Shown here: positions 52,371 through 61,347 of the stretch, piece after piece
How positions within the stretch are numbered: position 1 is the stretch's first letter
Layout of the letters: every line of letters begins with the position of its first letter
Origin: Pseudomonas frederiksbergensis
GTDB lineage: Bacteria; Pseudomonadota; Gammaproteobacteria; Pseudomonadales; Pseudomonadaceae
Length of the DNA: 64,000 nt
Direction: 5' to 3'
NCBI RefSeq assembly: GCF_001952935.1
Contig: NZ_CP018319.1
Location: 3,926,001 to 3,990,000 of the forward strand
Program-made: the position numbers and the translations under genes
Notes under the pieces: generated by a model
What the model was told of the DNA's origin: nothing
Seen by the model: the letters and a program-made list of their open reading frames with translations, nothing else
Databases searched by the model: none

Positions 52371-53249
52371 ATGATTGCGGGCAGTATGGTGGCACTGGTC
52401 ACACCCATGGATGCACAAGGGCGTCTTGACTGGGACAGCCTCAGCAAACTCGTGGACTTCCATCTTGAAAACGGCACCCATGCCATTGTCGCGGTCGGTA
52501 CTACCGGCGAGTCGGCAACCCTCGATGTAGACGAACACATCGCGGTCATCAAGGCCGTGGTCAAGCAGGTCAATGGTCGTATTCCGGTCATTGCCGGTAC
52601 CGGCGCCAACTCGACCCGCGAAGCCGTGGAACTGACCCGCAACGCCAAAGAGGCCGGCGCCGACGCCTGCCTGCTCGTCGTTCCGTACTACAACAAGCCG
52701 ACCCAGGAAGGCTTGTACCTGCACTTCAAGCACATTGCCGAAGCGGTCGACATCCCACAGATCCTCTATAACGTTCCTGGCCGCACCTCCTGCGACATGC
52801 AGGCCGAGACCGTGATTCGCCTGTCCACTGTGCCGAACATCATCGGTATCAAGGAAGCTACCGGCGACATGAAGCGTGCCAAGGCAATCCTTGATGGCGT
52901 GAGCAAGGACTTCATCGTGCTGTCCGGCGATGATCCGACCGCTGTCGAGCTGATCCTGATGGGCGGCAAGGGCAACATCTCCGTCACCGCCAACGTCGCC
53001 CCGCGCGAAATGGCCGACCTGTGCGAGGCGGCGCTCAAGGGCGACGCCGAGACTGCACGGGCAATCAACGAAAAATTGATGCCGCTGCACAAGGATCTGT
53101 TCATCGAAGCCAACCCGATTCCGGTGAAGTGGGCTTTGGTCGAAATGGGCCTGATGCACGAAGGCATTCGCCTGCCGCTGACCTGGCTGAGCGCACCTTG
53201 TCATGAAACGCTTCGCACGGCCCTGCGCCAGTGCGGCGTCCTGGTTTAA
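52371..53249 (+). CDS. dapA: 4-hydroxy-tetrahydrodipicolinate synthase
   Basis: 292 residues, (beta/alpha)8 aldolase. Thr-Thr motif VAVGTTGESATL, Tyr in ILYNVPGRTSCDM, Schiff-base Lys in IIGIKEATGD. It starts lysine and diaminopimelate synthesis from pyruvate and aspartate semialdehyde. ATG at 52371 after CAGGAG. It is followed by bamC 17 nt later, the usual order. Confidence 0.97.
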   Translation: MIAGSMVALVTPMDAQGRLDWDSLSKLVDFHLENGTHAIVAVGTTGESATLDVDEHIAVIKAVVKQVNGRIPVIAGTGANSTREAVELTRNAKEAGADACLLVVPYYNKPTQEGLYLHFKHIAEAVDIPQILYNVPGRTSCDMQAETVIRLSTVPNIIGIKEATGDMKRAKAILDGVSKDFIVLSGDDPTAVELILMGGKGNISVTANVAPREMADLCEAALKGDAETARAINEKLMPLHKDLFIEANPIPVKWALVEMGLMHEGIRLPLTWLSAPCHETLRTALRQCGVLV

Positions 53250-53266
53250 TTGAGGAAGTACTACGC

Positions 53267-54382
53267 ATGAAGCGATTGGCCGGACTTTCCGCACTTGCCT
53301 TGATCATCTCCAGCACCAGTGGCTGTGGATGGGTCTGGGGCCCGGAAGGTTATTTCCGTGACCGCGGTAGCGATTACCTGGAAGCGCAACAGACTGCACC
53401 CATGCAACTGCCGCCGGATGTCAGCACCGCCAAACGTCTGGATCCGCTGTTGCCGATCCCGCGCAACGTGGCCGATGACTCCGTCAAGGGCGAGTACATC
53501 GTTCCTCGTCCGCAACCGTTGTCGGCAGCGGCTGACGCCAGCGCCTACTCGCTGCAAAAGACCGGTGATTCGCGTTGGATCGTCGCTCAGAACCCGCCGG
53601 CCGAAGCCTGGCCAGTGGCCGTGCAGTTCTTCCAGGACAACGGTTTCCGTCTGGACGAACAGCGTCCGCAAACCGGCGAATTCACCACCACCTGGCAGCA
53701 TTCCGACGAGCTGTCCGCAGCGATGGCCAAGCGCCTGAGCGCAGCCGGTGTCGGCGCTGACAGCGAAACCCGCGTGCGGGTCCGCATCGAGCCAGGCGTG
53801 CAGCGCAACACCAGCGAAATCTACGTGGTCAGCGCCGAGCGTCCTGCCGGTAGCACCGCCGACGTGGCCTTCACCAACCGTTCGGTCAACACTGGCCTGG
53901 ACGCGGCACTGGTCGACGACATGCTCGCAAGCATGAGCCGCACTTCGGAGAAGGGCGGTTCGGTCTCCATGCTGGCTTCGCGTGACGCCGATACGCCAAG
54001 TCGTGTCAGCCTGAGCGAAGATGGCAGCGGTAACCCTGTCCTGAACGTCGGCACCGACCTGGATCGTGCCTGGTCGAGCGTCGGTCGTGCGTTGGAACAG
54101 GGCGAGTGGCGCGTTGAAGACATCAACCGCAGCCTGGGTCTGTACTACATCAACCTGGCCGAAAAAGCCGAGAAGAAGGACGAGAAGCCAGGTTTCTTCA
54201 GTGGTCTGTTCGGCAGCAAGCCGGACAAGGAAGAAGTTGAAGCCCGTGCCGAGCGTTATCAGGTTCGCCTGAGCAAGGTTGGCGAAAACGTCCAGGTCAC
54301 CGTCGAGAAAAACATCAACACCGTGGCGCCGGCAGATGTGGCGCGCAAGGTATTGAGCGTGATTCAGGACAATCTGGGCTGA
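53267..54382 (+). CDS. bamC: outer-membrane assembly lipoprotein BamC
   Basis: 371 residues. Lipoprotein signal MKRLAGLSALALIISSTSGC (Cys20). The unstructured N-terminus (EAQQTAPMQLPPDVSTAKRLDPLLPIP) that contacts BamD is followed by two helix-grip domains. It is part of the Bam complex that inserts beta-barrel proteins. It begins 17 nt after dapA. Confidence 0.94.
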   Translation: MKRLAGLSALALIISSTSGCGWVWGPEGYFRDRGSDYLEAQQTAPMQLPPDVSTAKRLDPLLPIPRNVADDSVKGEYIVPRPQPLSAAADASAYSLQKTGDSRWIVAQNPPAEAWPVAVQFFQDNGFRLDEQRPQTGEFTTTWQHSDELSAAMAKRLSAAGVGADSETRVRVRIEPGVQRNTSEIYVVSAERPAGSTADVAFTNRSVNTGLDAALVDDMLASMSRTSEKGGSVSMLASRDADTPSRVSLSEDGSGNPVLNVGTDLDRAWSSVGRALEQGEWRVEDINRSLGLYYINLAEKAEKKDEKPGFFSGLFGSKPDKEEVEARAERYQVRLSKVGENVQVTVEKNINTVAPADVARKVLSVIQDNLG

Positions 54383-54386
54383 TCAC

Positions 54387-55145
54387 ATGCGTTTTGCCGT
54401 TCTCGGCAGCGGTAGCCAAGGGAACGGCACGCTGATAGCCAGCGCTGACACGTATGTGCTGGTGGATTGTGGTTTCTCCCTGCGGGAAACCGAAAAACGC
54501 CTGCTGCGCCTGGGTGTGAACCCTGCGCAGCTGAGCGCGATACTTGTGACCCACGAACATGCCGACCACGTGCATGGCGTGGGTTTGCTGTCTCGGCGCT
54601 ACAATCTGCCTGTCTACCTCAGTCGCGGTACCCTGCGCGGGATGCGCAAACCGATTGAACCGGCTGGCCTACTGGCCGGCGGCGAGCAACTGCAGATCGG
54701 CGCACTGAGCATCGGCGTCATTGCCGTGGCCCATGATGCACAGGAACCGACGCAATACGTCTTCAGTGACGGTGAGCGGCGTTTCGGCCTGTTGACCGAC
54801 CTGGGCTCGTATTGCAACAAGGTGCTGGACGGTTATCGGGACCTCGATGCGTTGATGATCGAGTCCAACCATTGCCGTGACATGCTGGCTCGCGGTCACT
54901 ATCCGTACTTTCTCAAGCAGCGGGTAGGCGGTGAGCTGGGGCATTTGAACAACCATCAGGCGGCATTCCTGGTGTCCGAGTTGGGCTGGCAAGGCCTGCA
55001 ACACCTGGTCCTGGCCCATCTGAGCAGCAAGAACAACCTGCCGCAGCTGGCCCGGCAATGTTTTGTCGACACCCTCGGGTGCGACCCGGACTGGCTGCAA
55101 CTGGCCGATCAAGATTCAGGGCTCGACTGGCGACACATCGCCTAG
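54387..55145 (+). CDS. MBL-fold metallo-hydrolase (YycJ-like)
   Basis: 252 residues. The dinuclear metal motif is ILVTHEHADHVHGVG (HxHxDH). Other ligands are in IAVAHDAQEPTQYVFSDG and LGHLNNHQAAFL, and the early GSGSQGNGTLIAS is the YycJ/WalJ-type start. It is likely a nuclease or hydrolase. It lies 4 nt after bamC and 28 nt before purC, a conserved order in pseudomonads. Confidence 0.9.
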   Translation: MRFAVLGSGSQGNGTLIASADTYVLVDCGFSLRETEKRLLRLGVNPAQLSAILVTHEHADHVHGVGLLSRRYNLPVYLSRGTLRGMRKPIEPAGLLAGGEQLQIGALSIGVIAVAHDAQEPTQYVFSDGERRFGLLTDLGSYCNKVLDGYRDLDALMIESNHCRDMLARGHYPYFLKQRVGGELGHLNNHQAAFLVSELGWQGLQHLVLAHLSSKNNLPQLARQCFVDTLGCDPDWLQLADQDSGLDWRHIA

Positions 55146-55173
55146 CCCACCTACTTAGCAAGCGGAGCCCATC

Positions 55174-55887
55174 ATGGAAAAACGTGAAGAACTCTACCGC
55201 GGCAAAGCCAAATCGGTTTTCAAGACCGACGACGCTGACCGCTTGATCCTGCTGTTTCGCAACGACACTTCGGCGTTCGACGGCAAGCGCATCGAGCAGC
55301 TCGACCGCAAAGGCATGGTGAACAACAAGTTCAACGCCTTCATCATGCAGAAACTCGAAGCAGCCGGCGTGCCGACCCAATTCGACAAACTGCTGGGCGA
55401 CAATGAATGCCTGGTGAAGAAGCTCGACATGATCCCGGTCGAGTGCGTCGTGCGTAACTACGCCGCCGGCAGCCTGGTCAAGCGCCTGGGCGTTGAAGAG
55501 GGCATGAAGCTCAACCCTTACACCTTCGAACTGTTCCTGAAGGACGACGCCAAGGGCGACCCGTTCATCAACGAATCCCACGTCGTGGCTTTCGGTTGGG
55601 GCACCGCCGAGCAACTGGTTCGCATGAAAGAACTGTCGCTCAAGGTCAACGAAGTCCTGAGCAAACTGTTCGACGACGCCGGCCTGCTGCTGGTCGACTT
55701 CAAACTGGAATTCGGCGTGTTCTCCGACGGCTCCATCGTCCTGGGCGACGAATTCAGCCCGGACGGCTGCCGCCTGTGGGACAAGGCCACCGGCAAGAAA
55801 ATGGACAAGGACCGCTTCCGTCAGGGCCTCGGTGACGTCATCGAAGCCTACGAAGAAGTCGCCAATCGTCTGGGCGTACCGCTTTAA
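55174..55887 (+). CDS. purC: SAICAR synthetase
   Basis: 237 residues, of the short bacterial form. MEKREELYRGKAKSVFKTDD; nucleotide region RNDTSAFDGK; VECVVRNYAAGSLVKRLGVEEG; and LVDFKLEFGVFSDGSIVLGDEFSPDGCRLWD. It ligates aspartate to CAIR in purine synthesis. It ends the dapA-bamC-MBL-purC run. Confidence 0.97.
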   Translation: MEKREELYRGKAKSVFKTDDADRLILLFRNDTSAFDGKRIEQLDRKGMVNNKFNAFIMQKLEAAGVPTQFDKLLGDNECLVKKLDMIPVECVVRNYAAGSLVKRLGVEEGMKLNPYTFELFLKDDAKGDPFINESHVVAFGWGTAEQLVRMKELSLKVNEVLSKLFDDAGLLLVDFKLEFGVFSDGSIVLGDEFSPDGCRLWDKATGKKMDKDRFRQGLGDVIEAYEEVANRLGVPL

Positions 55888-55931
55888 TCGACGCAAGCAT
55901 CTGATAGCACGGAAAAATTTCGCTTAGGGGG

Positions 55932-55960
55932 TTCGCTTCCGGCGAAAGTGTTGTTATGAT
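55932..55960 (+). promoter_or_regulatory. promoter of tRNA-Ser
   Basis: TTCGCT (55932-55937), 17 nt, TATGAT (55955-55960); GCGCGCC follows as a discriminator typical of stable-RNA promoters. The tRNA starts 10 nt downstream. Confidence 0.65.
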
Positions 55961-55970
55961 GCGCGCCGTT

Positions 55971-56060
55971 GGAGAGATGCCAGAGTGGCCGAATGGGACG
56001 GATTCGAAATCCGTTGTACCTTCACCGGTACCTAGGGTTCGAATCCCTATCTCTCCGCCA
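55971..56060 (+). tRNA. tRNA-Ser (anticodon CGA)
   Basis: A 90-nt class II tRNA with encoded CCA. Acceptor GGAGAGA/TCTCTCC, anticodon loop TTCGAAA (CGA at 56005-56007), a long variable arm TGTACCTTCACCGGTACC and T-loop GGTTCGAATC. It decodes UCG. Confidence 0.97.
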
Positions 56061-56075
56061 TTATTGAACAAGACT

Positions 56076-56112
56076 AAGCCCCTGAAATTGTTAAAGATTT
56101 CAGGGGCTTTTT
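56076..56112 (+). terminator. terminator of tRNA-Ser
   Basis: A 12-bp stem AGCCCCTGAAAT/ATTTCAGGGGCT (56077-56088 and 56097-56108) and a T-run follow the tRNA by 16 nt. Confidence 0.92.
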
Positions 56113-56157
56113 CGTTTCTGGCGTTTCGTTTAGGGCAAATTTGCAGCCTGCTCTTTC

Positions 56158-57405
56158 CTATCGAACCAGAACTCTCGTCTTGATCACCCACAATCCCAAC
56201 AAAGTCAGAACAGCAAAGCCGCCACCCATCAGGAAAGTGGCTTGGAAGCCTATCGTGTCCCACAGCGCTCCAGCGATGACGCTGGCCAGCAGCAAGGCCA
56301 ATCCGGTTAACAGATTGAACATGCCAAATGCCGTTCCGCGCAATTCAGCCGGTGCGCAATCGGCGATCAGGGCGGCGAATATCCCTTGGGTAAAACCCAT
56401 GTGCAGGCCCCATAGAACGACGCCGACGACCAGGCCTTCGATACCCGGCGCGAACGCCAGGGTCAGGTCGGCAGCAATCAGCAAAATCAGACCTGCGCCG
56501 AGCACCGCCACGCGGCTGACACGATCAGACAAGGCCCCGGCGGGATAGGCTGACAGTGAGTAGGCCACTCCCATCAGAACAAGCACCGCTGGCGCCCACA
56601 TCGGCGCGAGCCCGACGGACTGGCCGCGCAGTATCAGAAAGGCTTCGCTGAAACGCGCCAGGGTGAACACCGCAGCGACACCCACCACCCACCAATAGCC
56701 AGCGCCCAGTCGGGCTAATTCCCGCCGGCTCAAAGGCGCACGCACCCGACGCGTTCCTTCCGCTTGTTTGGGCTCGTGAACGAACACCAGCAGCACTGCG
56801 ACGGCAAGGAAGGCCGGAATGACGGCGACCCAGAACACAGTCTGGAAGTGGTTCGCGGTCAGCCACATCAATCCGATCGCCAGCAACGGTCCCAGGAAAG
56901 CACCCACGGTATCCAGAGTTTGCCGCAGGCCGAAAGCTGCCCCCCGTATCGCGGGCGGTGTGATGTCGGCCACCAATGCATCGCGCGGGGCGCCGCGAAT
57001 ACCTTTGCCAATGCGGTCGATAAAGCGAGCCCCGATCAGCCAGTCCAGCGAGCCCGCCAAAGGAAAGATCGGTTTGGACAGTGCCCCCAGGCCATAGCCC
57101 AACGCCGCGAGCAGTTTGCGCTTGCCCAATCGATCGCTGAGTGCCCCGGAGAATACCTTGGTGATCGAGGCCGTAGCCTCGGCAATACCTTCGATGAGAC
57201 CCACCGCCAAGACGGAGGTCCCGAGCACGGTGACCATATAGAGCGGCAACAAGGCATGGATCATCTCTGAGGAGATATCCATCAGCATCGAGACGAAGCC
57301 CAACGCCCAGATGCCGCCAGGCATGGTGCGCCAGGCATTGGCAGTTGACGTCTTCTCGGCTGGCGCAATAACCGAAGTGCCATCCGACTTGTCCGTGGTT
57401 TTCAT
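56158..57405 (-). CDS. MFS transporter
   Basis: 415 residues, 12 membrane helices. The helix 2-3 loop reads GALSDRLGKRKLLAALGYG (G-x-L-S-D-R-x-G-R/K-R/K). Early marks are MPGGIWALGFVSMLMDISSEMIHALLPLYMV, often seen in this 'SMLMDISSEMI' subgroup, and DRIGKGIRGAPRDALVAD. Substrate unknown. A GAGG lies 6 nt before the second of two adjacent ATG codons (57405). Single gene. Confidence 0.88.
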   Translation of the reverse strand: MKTTDKSDGTSVIAPAEKTSTANAWRTMPGGIWALGFVSMLMDISSEMIHALLPLYMVTVLGTSVLAVGLIEGIAEATASITKVFSGALSDRLGKRKLLAALGYGLGALSKPIFPLAGSLDWLIGARFIDRIGKGIRGAPRDALVADITPPAIRGAAFGLRQTLDTVGAFLGPLLAIGLMWLTANHFQTVFWVAVIPAFLAVAVLLVFVHEPKQAEGTRRVRAPLSRRELARLGAGYWWVVGVAAVFTLARFSEAFLILRGQSVGLAPMWAPAVLVLMGVAYSLSAYPAGALSDRVSRVAVLGAGLILLIAADLTLAFAPGIEGLVVGVVLWGLHMGFTQGIFAALIADCAPAELRGTAFGMFNLLTGLALLLASVIAGALWDTIGFQATFLMGGGFAVLTLLGLWVIKTRVLVR

Positions 57406-57622
57406 CATGAGCCTCGTAAGTCTGTTTGGCATAAGCATCTGATAGCGCGTCGTACCCCCGCAGCCGCGTTGCCGCTAACTCCGCCAAGATACGCTGGATC
57501 GATGAGTGATTTCGATCAGACAGTTGCGCCGAGCTCACATCAGCATTTTCTGGTTTTCGGTGTAACTCTGGTCATTAGCTATCATGCAATACAGGGCAAA
57601 TCACCGGATGTCGGGGGGATGC

Positions 57623-57949
57623 ATGAACAGATGGCGACGGTTTTGGGTGTTTGTGAAGCTGGTGGCCGCATTCACGGCATGCCTGACCGTTGCCGTTCAG
57701 GCTTTTAGCTACATGTTGGAAAGCCCCGATGCAGCGCAGGTGCACCCGTTGAGCATTTTGGTGGTTGGACTGATCTTTGGTTTCATCACCTATGGAATCC
57801 TTTCACTGATTGAAAGGGCTGTGCGGGGTTTACTGCCCCATCCTGACCCGGCTCAGCCTCAAGCAGAATTTAAAGAAGTTGACGTGCTGATGGAAGAACA
57901 ACCTTTGGCCTTGTCAGCTGACGATTCTTCCCAACAGAAAAATCAGTGA
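57623..57949 (+). CDS. small membrane protein, unknown function
   Basis: 108 residues from the ATG at 57623, with a G-rich run just before. Two membrane segments (FVKLVAAFTACLTVAVQAFSYM and LSILVVGLIFGFITYGILSLI), then a cytoplasmic acidic tail rich in Pro/Gln/Asp. Earlier in-frame ATGs at 57584 and 57608 are possible. No family recognised. Confidence 0.6.
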   Translation: MNRWRRFWVFVKLVAAFTACLTVAVQAFSYMLESPDAAQVHPLSILVVGLIFGFITYGILSLIERAVRGLLPHPDPAQPQAEFKEVDVLMEEQPLALSADDSSQQKNQ

Positions 57950-58239
57950 ACAATCTGTAAGGCATGTATTACCGGGCGATCATCAAGGGTTCGAATCAGC
58001 GTTTTTACGTCGGACCAGGCAGTATCGCAGCGTAAGAAAAATATGCCTTTTCAAGGGAAAAGTTACTCAGCGCAGTCACCCAATTTACCGCCCCCCGAAT
58101 CTATTGGTTGTCCCGTCAATCAAGGCTGTATCTGCGAAACATTCCCTGACATTGAAAGACCCTGCTGCAAAAAAACCTCATCTACTCTCGTTTCGCAGAT
58201 CACTGATCTGCCGTCATCAGCAATCGCAAGGAGCGAGCA

Positions 58240-58431
58240 ATGTATTTTGAGATTTACAGGCAAACCCGTGGCACCGCACAGACCGGCAAAGGTCAATGGC
58301 GATGGCGTTTGAGGGCGGGTAACCATGAAACGATTGCCAGCGGGGAGGCTTACGTCAACAAGTCTGATTGTGTGCATGCCATCAGCTTGATCAAAGGGAC
58401 TCACGATCAGACGCCGGTCAAGGAAATCTAG
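58240..58431 (+). CDS. DUF1508/YegP-type small protein
   Basis: 63 residues: MYFEIYRQTRGTAQTGKGQWRWRLRAGNHETIASGEAYVNKSDCVHAISLIKG. This is the DUF1508 beta-strand pattern (aromatic-x-aromatic, QWRWRL, NxxxIaxsgEgYxnkxxc). AAGGAG precedes the ATG. Function unknown. Terminator at 58445. Confidence 0.82.
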   Translation: MYFEIYRQTRGTAQTGKGQWRWRLRAGNHETIASGEAYVNKSDCVHAISLIKGTHDQTPVKEI

Positions 58432-58444
58432 TCTTCAGACGGTG

Positions 58445-58473
58445 AAGCTGCTCAGTCAGAGCAGCTTTGTTTT
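58445..58473 (+). terminator. terminator after the DUF1508 gene
   Basis: A 9-bp stem AAGCTGCTC/GAGCAGCTT with loop AGTCA (58445-58467), then TGTTTT. It lies 13 nt after the stop. Confidence 0.88.
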
Positions 58474-58489
58474 GATCGAGTGGCTTTCC

Positions 58490-58696
58490 TTATGGTTGTG
58501 AATGCCCCAGTTTTCGTTTGATCAGGTCGTAGACATCCTTGTGGGTGGAGTTGTGCAGGGAATTATCCTTGCAGGCCGACTTGAGGAACGTTTTAACCTC
58601 GTCCTTTGCGTGTGGGTAAAGGCCGGCGACGTAATCGGCTTCATGGTCCTGGGTGCAGTTGAAATGTTTGTCGTCTTTCGCTTTATCTCTAGCCAT
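58490..58696 (-). CDS. hypothetical protein, 68 residues
   Basis: MARDKAKDDKHFNCTQDHEADYVAGLYPHAKDEVKTFLKSACKDNSLHNSTHKDVYDLIKRKLGHSQP. Hydrophilic, helical, three cysteines or fewer; no signal peptide. GGGAG is found before the ATG on the minus strand. No family recognised. It converges on the terminator at 58445. Confidence 0.7.
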   Translation of the reverse strand: MARDKAKDDKHFNCTQDHEADYVAGLYPHAKDEVKTFLKSACKDNSLHNSTHKDVYDLIKRKLGHSQP

Positions 58697-58929
58697 GATT
58701 AGGCTCCCTTGAGTTCAAATGGATGTCGATAGCCAGGGCCGATTTGCCCCAAACGTTGCTGAGCTTAGTGGCGCAAGCGAGTCCCGCCATACGAGCAACG
58801 AAATCAGGAACGGGATGTAGGATTGGTCGGGGGTCTGCATTTTCGTTAAACGAAATGTGCTTGAGTCGCATAGACGCCGATTGCGACAGCTACCTAAACT
58901 GCCTTCGGATTTGGGAGCGGGGTCAGTGG

Positions 58930-59853
58930 ATGAATCGTAACGAACTACGCAAGGCCGACATCAACCTGATGGTGGTGTTTGAAACGCTGATGCTCGAGCG
59001 CAACGTCACCCGGGTGGCGGAAAAATTGTTTCTCGGCCAGCCAACCATCAGTTCGGCGCTCAATCGCTTGCGCACATTGTTCAACGACCCGCTGTTCATT
59101 CGCGTCGGCCATCGTATGGAACCGACGGCGCGGGCCGAGGAGATTATTCTGCACCTGTCGCCGGCGCTGGATTCGTTATCGGTGGCATTGAGCCTGACCC
59201 ATGATTTCGACCCCACCAGCAGCACCATGACCTTTCGTATCGGGCTGTCGGACGATGTCGAGTTTGGCCTGCTGCCGCCATTGCTGCGTGCCTTGCGCCA
59301 GGAAGCACCCAAGGTGGTGTTCGTGGTGCAGCATGTCGATTACTGGCGGATTCCGGACTTGCTGGCGTCGGGCGATATCACCGTTGGTATCAGCCAGACT
59401 CGCGGGCTGCCTGCCAATGCCAAGCGCAAATTGTTACGGCACATCCTGCCCAACATTTTGCGCGCGGATGCATCGGACACACCGCTAACGCTGGATGAGT
59501 ATTGCGCGCGACCGCACGTACTGGTTTCCCACACCGCCAATGTCAGTGGCTACGCCGATGAGTGGCTGGCGGAGATTGGTCGCACGCGCCACGTGGTCCT
59601 GTCCGTGCCGCAATACAGCTCGTTGCCGGCCTTGCTGGCCGGGACCGATCTGATTGCCAGTCTGCCGGACTACGCCGCCGAAGCGATGGCCGCGTCCGGC
59701 CAGCTGTTCAAGGAACCGTTCCCGTTCAAGACGCCTACTCTGGACCTCTCGATGGTCTGGCTCAGCCATGTCGATACCGACCCGGCCGAGCGCTGGTTGA
59801 GGTCACGGCTGGAGGCGTTCATGAGTGAGCGCGCGGTTTTACCGCCCGAGTGA
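58930..59853 (+). CDS. LysR-type transcriptional regulator (NodD/PcpR-like branch)
   Basis: 307 residues. Winged helix: DINLMVVFETLMLERNVTRVAEKLFLGQPTISSALNRLRTLFNDPLFIRVGHRMEPTARAE. The effector domain has ARPHVLVSHTANVSGYADEWL and VPQYSSLPALLAGTDLIASLP. The ATG at 58930 is preferred; the frame is open about 70 codons upstream without homology. Target unknown. The next gene on the strand is the isomerase at 59911. Confidence 0.92.
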   Translation: MNRNELRKADINLMVVFETLMLERNVTRVAEKLFLGQPTISSALNRLRTLFNDPLFIRVGHRMEPTARAEEIILHLSPALDSLSVALSLTHDFDPTSSTMTFRIGLSDDVEFGLLPPLLRALRQEAPKVVFVVQHVDYWRIPDLLASGDITVGISQTRGLPANAKRKLLRHILPNILRADASDTPLTLDEYCARPHVLVSHTANVSGYADEWLAEIGRTRHVVLSVPQYSSLPALLAGTDLIASLPDYAAEAMAASGQLFKEPFPFKTPTLDLSMVWLSHVDTDPAERWLRSRLEAFMSERAVLPPE

Positions 59854-59910
59854 GTAGGGCGATGCTGTGATATATGTACGATCTTTCTGCCCACTTTCAG
59901 GAGCTCAGTC

Positions 59911-60276
59911 ATGCCTCACCTGCACATGGAATACACCGCCAACCTGCCCGAGCTCAATGCTGACGTGGCGTTGATCCGACTCAACAATGCGTTGGTGGCT
60001 TCCGGTCAGTTTGCTGCCGAATACGACATCAAGAGCCGAGCGGTGAAGGTTGAGACGTTCAAGGTCGGCACGTTGTCAGGTGAGCGAGCCTTTGTGCACG
60101 TGAAACTGGCGCTGTTGAGCGGTCGTTCGCCACAGATCAAGCAGCAGTTGTCCGAAAGTTTGCTGGCTGTGGTGCAGGAGCTATGTGAATGGCCGACGGG
60201 CATTGAAGTCCAGCTGGCCGTCGAAATCCTCGACATTGATCGAGAGTCTTACACCAAGATTGCCATCAGCCACTGA
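59911..60276 (+). CDS. 5-carboxymethyl-2-hydroxymuconate isomerase family protein
   Basis: 121 residues. Tautomerase fold with catalytic Pro2: MPHLHMEYTANLPE. Also EYDIKSRAVKVETFKVGTLSGERAFVHVKLALLSGRSPQIKQQLSESL. The family acts in homoprotocatechuate breakdown (HpcD/HpaF), but no hpa genes are near, so the substrate is uncertain. It is convergent, 4 nt apart, with the next LysR gene. Confidence 0.87.
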   Translation: MPHLHMEYTANLPELNADVALIRLNNALVASGQFAAEYDIKSRAVKVETFKVGTLSGERAFVHVKLALLSGRSPQIKQQLSESLLAVVQELCEWPTGIEVQLAVEILDIDRESYTKIAISH

Positions 60277-60279
60277 GTT

Positions 60280-61215
60280 TCAGGCCATTTCCTGCTCGGT
60301 GCAGGCCTTGACCACTTGCTCGCGCAGCCAGGTGTTGGCGCTGTCCTGATCGACATTCTGGCTCCACTGCATGTCGAGGCTGAATCCCGGCAAGCCGTTG
60401 GGCGCTTCGCAATGTTTGAAGATCGCGTCGTTGGCCAGCAATTGCTGGATACGCCGAGGCAGGGTCAGGATGAAGTCGGTGCCGGTGATCATCTTCAGTG
60501 CCGCGCTGTAGCTGTTGGAGCGCGCGACGATCTGGCGTTTTTGCGCCTGCTGCGCCAACCAGCCGTCAACCATGTTGGTGCTGGACGTCCAAGGTGTCGG
60601 GAACACGTGCCGGCGTTCAACAAAGGCTTGCAGGCTTAAACGCCGCTCCGGTGGTGAGGCACGTTTATCGAAGACACAGACCAGGTCGTCCTCCAGCAGC
60701 ATCCGGGATTTGAAATCGCCGTGACTGCGATGAAAGTTCGGGCCGAAGCAAATCACCAGGTCCAGGCTGCCATCGCGCAGTTCTTCGGCCGGAATGTCGG
60801 TTTCGAACTTGTGCATGTTGACCATCACTGGAAGGTCGGCGAGATCGAAGCTTTTCAACAGGCGCGGCAGGATCAACTGCTCGAAGTATTCCGGTGCGCA
60901 GATATTGAAGGTGACGGGTTGCAGGGTTGGATCGAATGCTGGCGCACCGGCGTGACACAGGTTGATGCTTTCCAGGATCTTCAGCACGTGGGTGTACATG
61001 GTGCTGGCTTTGTAGGTGGGACGCATACCCGCTCGGGTATTGATGAACAGTTCGTCTTCGAAACTGGTGCGCAGCTTTTTCAGGCAGTAACTCACGGTGG
61101 ACTGGCTGACGCAGAGCGCCTCGGATACACCGGTGACGCTGCTTTGCTCATACACGGCGATAAACACCATGAGGTCCTGCATATCGAGCTTTCTAAGCAA
61201 GTTACTGTTCAACAT
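60280..61215 (-). CDS. LysR-type transcriptional regulator
   Basis: 311 residues. DNA-binding domain: LDMQDLMVFIAVYEQSSVTGVSEALCVSQSTVSYCLKKLRTSFEDELFINTRAGMRPT. The effector domain contains DIPAEELRDGSLDLVICFGPNF and GTDFILTLPRRIQQLLA. Regulatory target unknown; it is upstream of a DMT transporter on the same strand. Confidence 0.92.
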   Translation of the reverse strand: MLNSNLLRKLDMQDLMVFIAVYEQSSVTGVSEALCVSQSTVSYCLKKLRTSFEDELFINTRAGMRPTYKASTMYTHVLKILESINLCHAGAPAFDPTLQPVTFNICAPEYFEQLILPRLLKSFDLADLPVMVNMHKFETDIPAEELRDGSLDLVICFGPNFHRSHGDFKSRMLLEDDLVCVFDKRASPPERRLSLQAFVERRHVFPTPWTSSTNMVDGWLAQQAQKRQIVARSNSYSAALKMITGTDFILTLPRRIQQLLANDAIFKHCEAPNGLPGFSLDMQWSQNVDQDSANTWLREQVVKACTEQEMA

Positions 61216-61347
61216 CCGTTTCGTCTCGCTGTGCTCCTTGCGCTGACTGTGCGCAAACTTGTGCGACAGATCCTAACGGAACGATGGTGCCAGGAGAATG
61301 CCTTGTAGGCTTTTTCATGGAAAGTTGTGGGGCAATTCCAGCGGTCT